From Aureobasidium sp. EXF-3400 (Eukaryota > Ascomycota > Dothideomycetes > Dothideales > Saccotheciaceae), in contig SWBL01000163.1 in assembly GCA_024195585.1 (NCBI GenBank), positions 1-64,000 on the forward strand: a DNA stretch of 64,000 nt, in the 5' to 3' direction. Positions 41,317 through 53,638 of the stretch are shown here, one piece after another. The notes beneath the pieces were generated by a model. The model saw only the letters and a program-made list of their open reading frames with translations, made no database searches and was not told the origin of the DNA. The stretch's first letter is position 1, and the number at the start of each line of letters is the position of its first letter. Made by a program: the position numbers and the translations under genes.

Positions 41317-43353
41317 CTATAGCTTCGCCTTTTCCGCCCGACTAAGGTAGAGCTTAACCTCCACACCCTGTACGCCCACAAGCATACGCCTCAAGATCTT
41401 GCCACTTGGCGATTTTGGTACTGCTGGTACAAAGACAACACCCGCCGTCAACCACTTGTACCTCACAGTCTTGCTTTCCACGAGTTGCTTGATCTCTTGA
41501 GCCAGGGCCTGGAGTTCCGGTGTGACAGGACCATTTGGTGTACACTGAGTCAGCAAGTGTTTTGAAGAAGGCACAACGTAAGCTCTTGGTAGTTCGGACG
41601 CAAGGCCGGCGTCAAAGAGACCACATACAGCAGCGTCAGCTACTGAAGGGCTACCACAAAGGATGTTTTCGAGCTCAGAAGGCGACACTTGGAATCCTTT
41701 AACTTTCATCACATCCTTCAAGCGGTCGGTGATCCATAGATGGCCGTTGGTATCAACTTTACCGACATCTCCAGTGTGGAACCAGCCTTCACTGTCGAGA
41801 GCTTCATCGGTCGCTGCCTTGTTGTTGAGGTAACAGGTCATGTTTGTTGGAGATCTAGACGACATACTTAGCATCACAGCAATGAACGTAGAACAAAAAC
41901 AACCGACCTTATCAGAATTTCGCCTTCGAGGCCCTTAGTCACGACTTTCGTGGGGTCGTCGACCGACACAATCTTGAGTTCGATACCAAAACATGGTACA
42001 CCAGTGTTGCCAAGTTGTGGTTGAATGACCTCCCAAGTGTCTCCTACTTGGTTACACACAGACCCTGCTTCTGACAATCCATATCCCTAAGAAATGCTGT
42101 TAGCACAGGCTCCCAGGAATACAATGTGTTGTACTTACCAGCTTAATTAATATTCCCAGTCGTCGGTAGACTTGTTCGACAATTTCCGATGGCAGAGGAG
42201 CACCTCCACTGACGGCGCCTTGGACGCTCGTCATATCATACTCATCCAGCATGGGCGATTTGGCAAGCAGTACAGCGACTGGAGGTGCCATATGTAAGAA
42301 AGTGACGCGGAAGCGCTGTACGTGGCTGAGCATGAGCTTGGGATCGAACTTTGGCATGACGAAGATGGTGGCTCCAGATGCGACCGCGAGAATCAAGACG
42401 TTGCACAGTGCAAAGATGTGGTAGAACGGAGCGAAGCCTAGCCATCGTTGATTTGCATCAAATGCTGGGTTGATGTGCCATAGTGAGTGCACATTGCTGA
42501 CAAGAGCCTGATGGGACAGAACGACGCCCTTGGATTTACCCGAGGTGCCAGATGACCAGAGGATGACTGCCGTTCGTTCTTTGTATTCACTGGATCTGAA
42601 TTGGACTGGGGCTCTAAGTGGTTTGGGCGCCAACAGAGCCTTCCAATCTTGTGAGTGTTGATCTAACGCGGTGCCCTTGGAGTGTGGACAAGGAAGACCG
42701 TACTCGTCATGAGCAGGGTCTACAATATAAACCCGGCGTGTGTTGACGAGGTTGGCCTTGACTTTAGGACTGTCGCTCTCGGTTATGGCTGCATTAAGAA
42801 CCTGCAGGCCTTCTGGGGTGGTTACGACAACCTTAGGCTCAGAAGATTTGAGAATCCAGGCCAGCTCACCAGAAGTTAGGGCAGGGTTAGCCATAGTCAC
42901 GGTCAAGCCTGAAGCCATTACACCAAAGAGCAATGGCGCGAAGGCTAAAGAGTTAGGCAGGTGCAGCAGGACAACAGGGGAGATGATAGGAGTGTGGCCA
43001 TTTGATGAATGAGGCACGGCAGGGGAGGGCTGTAAGCCCAGAGCATGTAGTCCAGCTGCGATACGCAGCGAGTCGATTCGCACTCTGTCCCAACTGACCT
43101 GAGCAGCTATACAATGTTGGCCATGATATCAGAAAGGCAAGATGGTAAGACACGCACCAGTAAGAGGATCCACAAGCAGAGGCTTGTGAGGAGCTATGTT
43201 GGGAATGGTATGGTTGCGAGTTTGAACATCAGGAGCATGATTAGAAACTGGGCCATTGTTTCGAAGTGGATTCGAGAAGATGAAGTCGAAGATGTTGGAT
43301 GTAGGAAGGGTTGGAGGTGGGGCACCGACGTAGGACAGTTCAAGGTCAGACAT
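41317..43353 (-). CDS. Peroxisomal acyl/aryl-CoA ligase (4-coumarate-CoA ligase-like)
   Basis: Exons 43353-43158, 43106-42139, 42086-41908 and 41854-41317 give 626 aa. The AMP-binding signature is LWSSGTSGKSKGVVLSH, followed by the A5-type motif GYGLSEAGS (formed across the intron 42087-42138), GWFHTGDVG and the hinge ITDRLKDVMKVKGFQVSPSE. The catalytic Lys is in PKSPSGKILRR. The enzyme should adenylate a carboxylic acid and transfer it to CoA. It ends in AKL, a peroxisomal targeting signal type 1, so a peroxisomal 4CL-like or fatty-acid ligase is likely. The acid substrate cannot be predicted. It is divergent from the mevalonate decarboxylase gene (334 bp). Confidence 0.92.
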
Positions 43354-43687
43354 GACTGCAGACAGCAAAAGAAGAAGCAATAGAGTGAAAGATTCAGATG
43401 GCAAGAGCTACCTAAGCTGGTCTACATGATATGTTGATGTATCAGGAAGGAAAGCATGACCTCGGGGGACGGCGTGATAACCGGGGTAAATGTGGAGCGT
43501 TGCCGCTCACCGCCCTGGCGCGCTCTAGCCCAAAAGGGGAAGGCGCCAGGGTGCAGCTGGGCAGGAACGCGAAATAGCAGGGGGAAATTATTACTGAGGT
43601 CGAGAGACTCGTACGAGCAATCTCAACCAATTGAAGTCTTCTTGTTGCTTTCTTTGGGCATTGTTCTTTCCTATCGCATCACACATC
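43354..43687. promoter_or_regulatory. Shared divergent promoter, CoA ligase / mevalonate decarboxylase
   Basis: 334 bp between the two ATGs. The middle (43450-43580) is G/C-rich with GGCGCC-like sequence. No TATA box is evident. Confidence 0.45.
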
Positions 43688-44920
43688 ATGGCAGACAACA
43701 AGGTATACCGCGCGAGCACTTTTGCTCCTGTCAACATCGCCGTCATCAAGTGAGTCTGGCTCGTTAACAAGCAAAGCAGCTGGCTGATAGCTAACCACTA
43801 CCACAGATACTGGGGCAAGCGCGATGCCAAACTCAACCTTCCTACCAACAGCTCCTTGTCTGTGACACTGTCGCAAGACGATCTCCGCACCCACACAACT
43901 GCCTCGTGCAGCAGCCAATACCCCAAGGACTCCCTCACCCTCAACGGTTCAGACCAGGACATTTCCGGTGCCCGTACACAAGCTTGTCTCGCTGAGTTGC
44001 GTACTCTTCGTCGCCAGCTTGAGGAATCAGCCTCGTCGCTTCCCAAGCTCTCCTCGTTACCCCTCAAAATTGTTTCACGCAACAACTTCCCTACTGCCGC
44101 TGGTCTCGCATCGTCCGCCGCAGGTTTCGCTGCCTTCGTTCGTGCCATTGCCAACCTCTACGAGTTGAAGTCGACACCAACCGAGTTGAGCCGCATCGCA
44201 AGACAGGGTTCCGGTTCAGCATGCCGCAGTCTGTTCGGCGGTTACGTCGCATGGCAGATGGGTGACAAGAAGGATGGAACCGACAGTGTCGCTGTTGAGG
44301 TCGCTCCCGCAGAGCACTGGTCAGACATGCGTGCCGTCATTCTTGTCGCATCTGCCGAGAAGAAGGACGTCAGCAGCACTTCTGGTATGCAACAGACCGT
44401 TGCAACCTCGACTCTTTTCGCCGAGCGCATCACAAACACCGTGCCCCGCCGCATGCAAGAGATGGAGAAGGCCATTGCCGACAAGGATTTTGCCGCTTTC
44501 GCCAGTCTCACCATGAAGGACAGCAACTCGTTCCACGCTACCTGCCTTGATACCGAGCCTCCCATCTTTTACATGAACGATACTTCTCGTGCCGCCATTC
44601 GCATGGTTGACATGATCAACTCCGAAGCTGGAAAGACTATTGCTGCATACACCTTCGATGCAGGCCCGAACGCTGTCGTCTACTACCAGGCTCACGACGA
44701 GGCCAAGGTTGCTGGCGTCTTCAAGTCCGTTTTGGGTAACAAGGAGGGTTGGGAGGGTGCTCGCGGCAAAGCTGTTGAGGCCACCAGCACTCCTAAGGAC
44801 TCACAAATAGCTGCCGACCGCCTGAAGGAAGGTATCAGCCGAGTTATTCTTACCTCTGTCGGTCCTGGCCCTATCAAGACCGAGGAGAGCTTGATTGATG
44901 AGAACGGCAACACCATCTAA
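43688..44920 (+). CDS. ERG19: Mevalonate diphosphate decarboxylase
   Basis: Exons 43688-43749 and 43807-44920 give 391 aa, a normal length. The splice restores the APVNIAVIKYWGKRD signature of the GHMP-kinase fold. Further motifs are LPTNSSLSVTLS, the ATP-binding loop FPTAAGLASSAAGFAA, GSGSACRSLFGG and TFDAGPNAV. The enzyme converts mevalonate diphosphate to isopentenyl diphosphate with ATP use and CO2 release, an essential ergosterol/isoprenoid step in the cytosol. Confidence 0.97.
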
Positions 44921-45330
44921 GATGCGATATCCTTTTACTTCTCCACCGTCATTTGATAGACATAATCTTTATAATCACGGACTGCCACAAGAGACGCAAG
45001 TCCGTAAGCGAAATGCAAGAGATACCATTTGTTCTGAACCAAGAGCTATTCCCGGCCTGTAAGGATATCATTTCAGAGTTCTTCGAGTGGGCATAAGCAG
45101 TGATGTCTTGCTTGAATCTTCAGGAGGTTTCCTAAGGGCGTGGAACAATCGGTAAAGATACCCCTGCCCGGGGAGCGTCGCGACCAACGCCTACTGCACC
45201 ATCTTATTGCCAGCCGCGTGTGGACTGCCTGAATCCTTCGAGCACCCAACATCATAATCTTTGTAATGTGGACTCTTTGTGTTCGTCCTCATCATCAAGA
45301 TTTTCGATTTGTTCCCTTTTGTTTGTGAAT
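44921..45330. other. Intergenic / UTR region
   Basis: 410 bp between the ERG19 stop and the Zn2Cys6 start. The in-frame stretch upstream of 45331 has no ATG and is treated as 5' UTR. Confidence 0.5.
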
Positions 45331-47645
45331 ATGACAAGCATGTCCGGACTAGATCAAGAGGCCCCTCAAGCTTCAACACGCCTCACGACGAAGCCACAAC
45401 GTACGCTCGCTTGTGCATCATGCCAACAGCGCAAAGTAAAATGCGATCGTAAACACCCATGCAGCACTTGCATCAAGAGCGGTGTGCGATGCATCCCGGT
45501 AGCTGCTCCCCGACAGCGACGACGTCGATTCCCCGAAGCAGAGTTGTTGCAACGGGTTAGACACCTAGAAGACCTGCTTCGACAAAACAATATAGACTTT
45601 GAGCCTTTGCATGGTAATGCCACTGAGAAGAGTGCCACTGAGAGAGTTGAGACGACGAATGGCAAGGAAGAAACGAGGAGCAGCCCGGAAATCAAGATGG
45701 AGACTACATTTGAGGCTAAGTATGTGCATCTGCTGTCCGAATTGCTGAAATGCAACCTTACTGATGAACTTGCTCTAAGAAATCTTTGGCAAGCTATGAA
45801 CCAGAAAGTGCGACCTCATCGTACCCTCTCACTGATGGAAGAAGTACTAATCACCACTGGCCAGTCTCCCAGTTCCAATGACCACCAAGACGAAGACAAA
45901 GAAGACGACGATAGCGAAAACGAAACCGACGACCTTCGCGACGTAGCTGGGAAAAAGACTTGGGATCAGATGTACAAGAACACTACCGATTTCCTGTTCT
46001 TCGGATCTTTGATTCCAGATCTTGATCTTACAGTCTTGCATCCTCCTGATCATGTGCAGATATTCAAACTCTGGCAGGTCTATCTGGATAATGTGGATCC
46101 GTTACTAAAAGTCACGCACACGCCTACCCTGCAAGTCAGATTGATCGATGCGACAGGAAACCTCAGCGATATCGATCCCAGTCTAGAAGCATTGATGTTT
46201 GGTGTATATTGTGTAGCTATCATGAGTCTTACAGACATGGAGTGTCTGGACATGTTTGCATCTGAGAGAGATGGTCTCTTGCAGAGACATCGGTTCGGGT
46301 GTCAGCAGGCATTGCTCAAGTGTGGATTCCTTCAAACTGATGACCGAGACTGTTTAACGGCCTTGTTCTTATATCTTGTAAGACAAATTGCTGTTCTAAA
46401 CGCGCGGTTAATGGCTGATGTGTTCAGGTTGCCGTGAGACCGGATACCGATCCTCGGTCTCTATCGTCTCTATTAGGCTTGACGGTACGAATCGCACAAC
46501 GTATGGGACTGGACAATGAATCAGCAAATGCAAGATGTGGTCCACTAGAGGGTGAGATGCGTCGCCGAATATGGTGGGCTCTTCTCCTGTTCGACAATCG
46601 CGTCTGCGAAATGGGCGACTACAGAGCGGTCACTCTGACTCCATCGTGGAACTGCAAGATCCCTGCGAATCTCAACGACTTTGACCTCCAAGCAGCAATG
46701 AAAACACTGCCTTCAGGTCATCACAGACCTACAGAATCAACCCTAGCAGTCTCGCGCTACGCAGTGGCAGATCTTGTTCGCCACAGCTCTTTCTTCCTCG
46801 ACTTCACAAATCCAGCTCTAAAGGCCCTTGCCAAACCTGACGACCATGGTGGCGATCTTGTAAGCCTTCAGCAGAAGATCGAGGATGATTATCTCCGACA
46901 CCTCAATCCAGAAAATCCACACCACTTCACGACGCTCTGGCTCATACGCGGCCACATAGCCCGCTACCTGCTCTTCCAGCATTTTGCTATTCCGCCAGAC
47001 AAGCAGACGCAACAAGAACGCGATAACTCTATCTCTCACGCACTAGCAATGCTCGACTGCCACACCAGAACTCTGACCAATCCGTCTACAAAACGACATA
47101 CCTGGTTTTTATACTTCCACTTTCCGTTTCCTGCCTACATACACATTCTGCAGTACTTGAGACGCGAACCTTTGGCAAAACATGCAGAAGTCTGTTGGGA
47201 GACTATGAGCAGCAGTGCCAAAGTCAGATTTGCAGATCCAGAGCAGACTGCATATCCCTTCTACAGGACGCCACTGTTCAAAGCATTCACGAAGATCATT
47301 GTCAAAGCTTGGGAAACAAGAGTTACTGCTTTGCAAACACAGGGCAAGGCGGATGAGGAAGTGCCGTATATTGTCGAAGAGTTCAAGAGGAGAGTGCAAA
47401 GATCGGAGTCTTCTCCCTCATACGATACGAGCTGCAATGCGGACATGTCTTCCAGGTCCGAGATTGATGCGTCGATAATGCCCTTTACGATGATGGGTTT
47501 CGGTGGTCTTTTTGACGAACTTGATGGCCAGAGTACTCTGGAGCTAGGCAGTGGGATTGCTGGTGATAGCTTGATGGATGTTGATATGGGTACTCTTGAT
47601 CTGACAGAGACGGGCTGGCCTCTGTTGAATGTTATTGGATCCTGA
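45331..47645 (+). CDS. Zn2Cys6 fungal transcription factor
   Basis: Exons 45331-46377 and 46428-47645 give 754 aa. The start is the first in-frame ATG; a second Met follows at residue 4. The binuclear zinc cluster has Cys28, 31, 38, 44, 47 and 54 (spacing 2-6-5-2-6), with basic residues QQRKVKCDRKHP. A linker and a short coiled coil (LLQRVRHLEDLLRQNN) follow. The acidic segment DEDKEDDDSENETDD sits near residue 190. The fungal_trans middle homology region spans roughly 230-560 (LTVRIAQRMGLDNE, MRRRIWWALLLFDNRVCEMG). The intron falls inside this region. The regulator's targets are unknown; adjacency to ERG19 does not prove a link. Confidence 0.93.
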
Positions 47646-47813
47646 AGCTCGAGAGAAGGAAATGACAACAGCCAAGGGCCTGGCATTGAGGAAGGCTTGA
47701 TACTGCAAGGACAGTAGAGTAAGACGAAGGCCGGCGCTCGACAAGAAGAATTAATCATGGTTCTGGAAACGCGCCATCACCATTGCCATCGTCATCTTCG
47801 CGGCTCATGACCA

Positions 47814-48200
47814 TTACTCACCTCGACTCCCTCTCGCATACATCTCCGCCAACAATACGCCCACCATCTCAAACGGTCGTTCACACATCAAGATCAGGAA
47901 ACCCGCTTCTTCACGATGCACCCCGTGACTCACGACGTAAGAGCAGATTTGATTGAGCACGATGGCGTCAAACAGAGGGATGCTAATGCGAAGGTCTTCT
48001 GGGTCTCTCGATCCCCTTGAGGAAAGTAGAGTAAAGCGGTGTGTCGCGTGGTTGCACTGTCGTTGAAGGCTTCGCAGTTGTTTGATGATGACGGATGTAT
48101 TGATGGTGATTATGATGGGGATGGATGGAAAATATTTGAGAAGTTGATGTTTGTTTTTGGTTCGGCGTCGAGGAAGTGGCGATGCTTGGTGCGTTGCCAT
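47814..48200 (-). CDS. Hypothetical protein, low confidence
   Basis: A 128-codon frame starting MATHQASPLPRRRTKN. The C-terminal half is protein-like (LNQICSYVVSHGV, GFLILMCERPFEMVGVLLAE). The N-terminal half overlaps another open frame with His/Thr-rich composition, so the exon structure may be wrong. No family recognised. It converges on the Zn2Cys6 gene (168 bp between stops). Confidence 0.4.
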   Translation of the reverse strand: MATHQASPLPRRRTKNKHQLLKYFPSIPIIITINTSVIIKQLRSLQRQCNHATHRFTLLSSRGSRDPEDLRISIPLFDAIVLNQICSYVVSHGVHREEAGFLILMCERPFEMVGVLLAEMYARGSRGE

Positions 48201-48723
48201 GAAGCATGAGGGAAGGAAGCGACTCGCACCTTCTCTTTCATCCCGACTCACAATTTACTCGCGACTCCTCGAACTGGAAAACGCTAAACAACCCCCATAC
48301 GATCTACGCATGATTCCAACCATATTCTTTTACACTCATAGAGCAGAGAGATGATAGTCCCGAATATCAAAAAACAGATGACGAATGTGCAAGATGTAAA
48401 ATTTGGAAGGTACGACTTCCTCGTGCTTGCTTCACAGAATGCGCCAAGTTTCAAAGCGAAAGATCGGACCCAAGCCCATAGATGATGATGTTCTTGTGCA
48501 TGTATTGTACTGCGAGGCAAAATCTGCGTGACCTCAGGCAGCATTCACAGTGCTTGCTCAGCGACCACTCTTCCAATCGGAAAGAAGTTACAGCCAAACT
48601 CACGCCTCACTGTTCAAAGCATAGTCACTGGACTAAACAGCATCGTAATCTCTATCTAGCTCGGCCCCTGGCCACTCAAACAGTTCAAATCTCGTAATCA
48701 AGAATGTGCGGTAAGTCATAGGA
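48201..48723. other. Intergenic / UTR region
   Basis: 523 bp between the hypothetical protein and the HAUS3-like stop; no gene seen. Confidence 0.5.
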
Positions 48724-50382
48724 TCAAGAGCGACCAAGGGCAGCTGAGAGTCTCCTTTGTTCTGCCTCGGCGAGCCGGTTAACGTCAAGCCTCTTGATGT
48801 CATCTCCCAGCTTCTCAATTTCATGATCAAGGTGTTGTAATCTTTGTTTGACTTTACTGTCCGCTAGGTGCACAGTGGTGTGAGGCGAATAAGCATACAA
48901 TGCTCCCAGTAGAGCCTGCAAGTCTCTGTCGGCGATGTTGATCGACTCAGCCACCTGAGCAACGATAGAAGACTCTGTAGATTTTTGCAAATCTTGCAGA
49001 CGTGACTGACGTTCGAGTACGGCTGAAAGCAAGGCTTGGGACACAGTCTCTGGGTCTGTTCCAGAGTCGACGAATATACGTATACCGTGGTATCCAAGCA
49101 TCTCCAGAGCCGGATCTTTGGCTCCTTGGCGGTGCAAGATTGGATCAATTGTCTTTTTGGGCGAATGACCTCTGGTTGATGACTTTCTGTCGAGTCTAGA
49201 GGGAGGCTGTGTTGGTGGAGGAAGTGTCTCAACGAGTGCGTCTGAAACCTGGCTGATTGCAGATGTGTAGGCCAAGGCGTCTTGAGTACACAAGGCCAGA
49301 TCTTCGGTCTTGCGGGCAAGCTCGTCTAGTGTCCTTACAACCTGAGTTGCTGTATCAGCTGAGGTGGTTCAGGGTCAAGGGCCGATATTGGTACATACAT
49401 ATTCTAACCAGCTCTGCTGTTCGAGCTGAGCTTGTGCGTCGGATAGTTTCAAAGCATTGATGATGGGTGCTCGGTATCGTCTGCTGATGGTCATGTCGAG
49501 TATCGAGTTCACTTCTGAAATCAAACTTTCGAGCTCTTCGGCTAACGCATATGCTTCTTGGGCTGCTTGTGCGTTGCTCTGATGCTCAAAGTCACCATTC
49601 TCGTTGGCCAGGCTACCAAGAGCCTCAAGGTAAATAGCATTTGTTCGATCCTTGATGATTTTACTTTCCAATTTCACCAAAGCACGCGACAGAGCAGTGA
49701 AGTCAGGGAGTTGTTTCTCACTCGATTCGAGCGGTGCGAGTTTGACCATGACTTTTTGCAGTCCATCAAGCAGGCGATCGTCTTTGTCCAGTTGACGCTG
49801 GGAGGATGTTTTGAGCAGATTCAGACTCGAGTCTGCGTGTCGTCTGGTCACATTGACACGCTGTTGAATGGATTCGGTGAACTCTTTCGTTTCCAGATCC
49901 AGTTGTGCTTTTGCTCGTGCCTGACTTGATCGCCTCTCGTCGTTGTCGGTGAGGGTCGATGAAGGCTCTCTGTTGAGTTGCTGCAATCTTCTCAAAGCAT
50001 CTCGTTGGGTTTCTAGAATTGCTGTTTGCTTCTCTATAGCAGCAGTGCTAGCTTCTAGAGAGTCAATGGCAGATTCAAAATCAGGTCCTTGCATAGGGCG
50101 TGGCATTCCATGGGCAGATGGGATTTTGTAGTTGGACTGAGAGATGTACGCATGCCTTCAATCCATCAGTCTAGTCCTAGTGTTTTATATCAAATAAACA
50201 CACATGTCAAGTTCCTCTGGGCTGAGAAGGGTTTGATTTGTTAGATATTCATGGACCCAGGAGATCATAGAGTCTCTCGTTTGAGGAGATTCGAACAACC
50301 ATGCCAGATCATCATAACCTAGACCAATATCACGCTCAGCTAGAGCGGCAAGCAGACGACTCAAAGAAGCAGCCGGGTCCAT
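48724..50382 (-). CDS. HAUS augmin-like complex subunit 3 homologue
   Basis: Exons 50382-50204, 50155-49399 and 49341-48724 give 517 aa. The N-terminus has the HAUS3 hallmark (YDDLAWLFESPQTRDSMISW, then LLSPEELD). The rest is almost entirely coiled coil (EASTAAIEKQTAILETQRDA, LEHDHEI-like heptads to the C-terminus). Augmin recruits gamma-tubulin to microtubule sides for branching nucleation. The first acceptor could be 50156 (used here) or a later ctctcag site, which would remove six residues but stay in frame. The gene is divergent from TIM21 (183 bp). A second augmin gene lies at 62262. Confidence 0.78.
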
Positions 50383-50565
50383 GATTATGCACAGGGATGG
50401 TGTAGTGGCATATCGGTGTAAGAGGCAGCGAGAGAAACAACAAACACGGGCCGAGGCAGCCGAACAGGCCCCACCATTTCGTCGTGCCAAGCCAAAGCTC
50501 TCGTGGCTTCAGATTCAAGCGTCAGTCGAGCAAGCAACAAGAAATCATTCAAACCATACAGCACA
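50383..50565. promoter_or_regulatory. Compact divergent promoter, HAUS3-like / TIM21
   Basis: Only 183 bp separate the two ATGs, so both genes must share upstream elements. Purine-rich centre (GCAGCGAGAGAAACAACAAA); no TATA box. Confidence 0.5.
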
Positions 50566-51316
50566 ATGCAGTCGCTACGACTTCTACCAAGGCTACCGGC
50601 ATCTCGCCTTGGCCTGCGATCAATACAGCCATGTATCCAACTTCGCACAGCGACAAGCTCGTCCACAACCTCGGCCTCCGGACCAACACGAAGGAGCGTC
50701 ACTATCACCAACGACACGGGTCGTGTGCCATGGTCCGAGTTATCCTGGCGCGAAAGAGGTGCTCGTACAACACAACAATCAGCAAACCTCGCCGTCATTC
50801 TGCTAGGTCTTGCCATGACTGGTGGCGTTGCGACTGTTCTCTACCTCGAAGTTTTTAGCAGTGACAGCAAGACTGCCGTTTACAATCGCGCCTTCGAACG
50901 AGTACGAACCGATCCCAAGTGCATCGAGGTTTTGGCAGGAAGGGGCAAAGGGGGAGAGATCGAGGCTTGGGGAGAGAACAGAGTGCGCAACAGTCGCTTT
51001 GCAAGAGATAGCATTGCGTGAGATCCACAAAGTTACCTCAAGTCAAAACACCCGACTGACATGCGCCAACAGGTCCAAATCTGAAACCGATGGTATCGGA
51101 ACGAAACACATGAGAATGCACTTCCATGTCGGCGGCAGCCTGGCTACAGGCGTCGTCAACGTGCACATGACGAAACGCCGTGACGAAAGCGATTTTAAGT
51201 ACCATCAACTGGCTCTCGACGTTCCCGGCCACGAACGGATTTGGCTTGAAAATGCAGAAGCTTGGAAACTTGACAAACGGAGCTCCGGCAAGATGTTTGG
51301 CGTACGCTGGTGGTGA
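50566..51316 (+). CDS. TIM21: Mitochondrial import protein Tim21
   Basis: Exons 50566-51017 and 51073-51316 give 231 aa. The N-terminal ~30 residues (MQSLRLLPRLPASRLGLRSI) form a mitochondrial presequence. One membrane segment lies at ~73-96 (ANLAVILLGLAMTGGVATVL). The intermembrane-space domain follows (SSDSKTAVYNRAFERVRTDP, then after the splice THxRMHFHV-like KHMRMHFHVGGSLATGVV and HQLALDVPGHERIWLENAE). Tim21 links TIM23 to TOM and to respiratory complexes. Length and order are typical. Confidence 0.92.
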
Positions 51317-53638
51317 GGACATGACGCTTCTTCTCGCTCGATTTGGCCTCATCCATCGTCGTCCGCAATAGCTTGGTTGTCGAGGCTACATGGAGCTGAA
51401 GTCCATGTCCGATATGCATCTTAGCGACTTCCTCCGCCGATCGCAGCATGAAAGAGGAGGCTGGCCATCGAGCCGCTTAGCCTCTGTGCATGCACACGAT
51501 CGGAACGATACACCTCCCAGATATATCTCTTGGCGTGTGGTATGCGATACACCAGGACAACGCACCCTGCTGCCGTTCTTGACCGGTCCTTGACCGCCGC
51601 AAATAGGACAGCCACTTACTGTGTGGTTGCGTTATAGGTCAATGCATCCGATCACTACATCGATACACTCACGCAAGTGGCGTGCAATGTTATTGCTATC
51701 TCTCCGATTTGATGCGAGTAATCGGATGGCTTGTCGAAGGCGAGCTGAAAGAAGGATCTAGTCCGTGAGCCGGAACGCGGGAGTGCGATATGCTAAGAAG
51801 CCATTGGCTTGATTGCAGAACGCGTACGTGCTCCTTCGGGGAGCCTCGTTCATCACGACTCAGACAGAGACGCATGTCTGTCCGTTTTTCGTATGCGCCA
51901 TATAAGAGGTTTGGCACTTCTTGGAAGGGTGGTGAATGTATCATCTATACCATGTTACCTACACCGTCTATATCGACGATGAGAGTCAGCTCATGTACTC
52001 ATGTACCCGGCAAAGGTATATCGGAAGTTTGTAGAGAAAATAGTATGTTGCATTGTACAGCAAAAGTTAGATGTCGTACTCCACTCCGAGTCGAGAGGAG
52101 AAGCTGCGAGCGAGCCCTATCGCTTCGCTCCTTCTCCTGTTGTAACTCAATTCGTCCAAAGTACCGAGGTGGGAAGCCGCACGTTGTAACACTTGATCGC
52201 ATTGCTTACCTTTCCTCGTCTCCATGCACAACACAAACCTAGAAACCTCCAAAAATCCAACTGTGAACCACTTTAGGAGTCTCTCAGTCGAAGACAGCCA
52301 TGCAAAGTCCAAGATGAGGTTGGAAGAAGATGGAAGGAGCACAAACCCTCCCCATCTCTCCGCAAAAGCTTCTGGCAATCATCTCGATGGCCATGCATAC
52401 ATAGCGAAAGCCAAAATTCCAAGTCCCCTGAATTGTCTTTTGACTTCCTTCTGGAAGAGCAGGGCCTCCACCGCGTGTGTTCGGCCAAAAGCGCCTGCCT
52501 TTTTGGACCAAGGACCACACTCCGAGGGATGAACATTGGAGCACTCACTGTCTCATGCGAGGTAAGCAACCTGCATTTTTCCAACCAAGACAGTGCCTTC
52601 TCGCCGACGGGGCATTCTTTCTTTAAACATGTACGGCAATCAACTATACAAAGAGGTTACATATCTGCATGTGACAAGATAGACCTTCTCTTCTCACGAG
52701 CAATCGCGAAACCATTCAATCTCCACTTTGCCCTCTTGCATCAACCTTGCGCCAGAAAACGTGACTTCCTTCCTTGAACGTGTTTGTTGCGTAAGGTTGG
52801 GCATGTTCGCTTAAACAGCCCTGTCCTCCTTCACAAGCCAAACCATCTCGATCCCAAAACCAAAAAAAAAAAAAACTCGATATCTTATCAGTCCAGTGAG
52901 GTTCCCGTAATTAAGCCTCTCTCCCGCTTGAACAAAGGATAAAAAGACTCCTTGTTGGGGCAAGCCAAGATAACAGGGAGGGTTTGGTGGACAGTTTATA
53001 CAGTTATACGTTTTGCCGTTTCGTGTTTAAAAAGAATTCCCCTTGTGAGGGGGAGCCGTTTGCTTTGTTTTGATCATAACCCTGGAGGAAAGCTGTTTGT
53101 TGTTTTTTGTTTATCGCAACAATAATCAAACCGATGGATAACCAGTTCACAGAGGAAATTAAACAGCAAAGAAAGCGAGAGAAAGATTGAGAAGATTGAG
53201 TCTTGTGAGAATGAATTGTGCTTTGATGTATGTTATGCTATTCTGGTCCAAATGTTTCCTTCCAGCTGATAGAAAAAGAAAAGCCAAAGTCATGGCGAGT
53301 CTCGTCTCATACATGAGAAAACAGAAGTGAATGGATGAATGCAAACTCACTCCATCATGATGGGTTCGTGAAATGTACATCAGAAGCGGTACCTCAGAAT
53401 GCATCTTTCAGCATGAGGATTTTGAATTCGTGCATGATTCCTCGTGAACGAATGGCACTTCTTAGTGCCTCGGCGTGCCTTCGAGCTTTGATTTTGCTCG
53501 GTGGCTGTACTGTTCGTTGCCTTCGTAATTCGTAGAGGTCATGTCGAAGAGTTGGCTTTTGGAAAAGCCTGATGGTGGAAAGGTGATTGATGCTTAGCCT
53601 GTTGCGTGAGGCACTCGGCAAAGCTTCTAGTTCATTGT
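51317..53638. other. Long intergenic region, no supported gene
   Basis: 2.3 kb. I read the frames on both strands; the longer ones (51790-52242 + and 52067-52378 -) have no domain or start context. A poly-A tract lies at about 52862-52875. The last 500 bp are likely the 3' UTR of the next minus-strand gene. Confidence 0.5.
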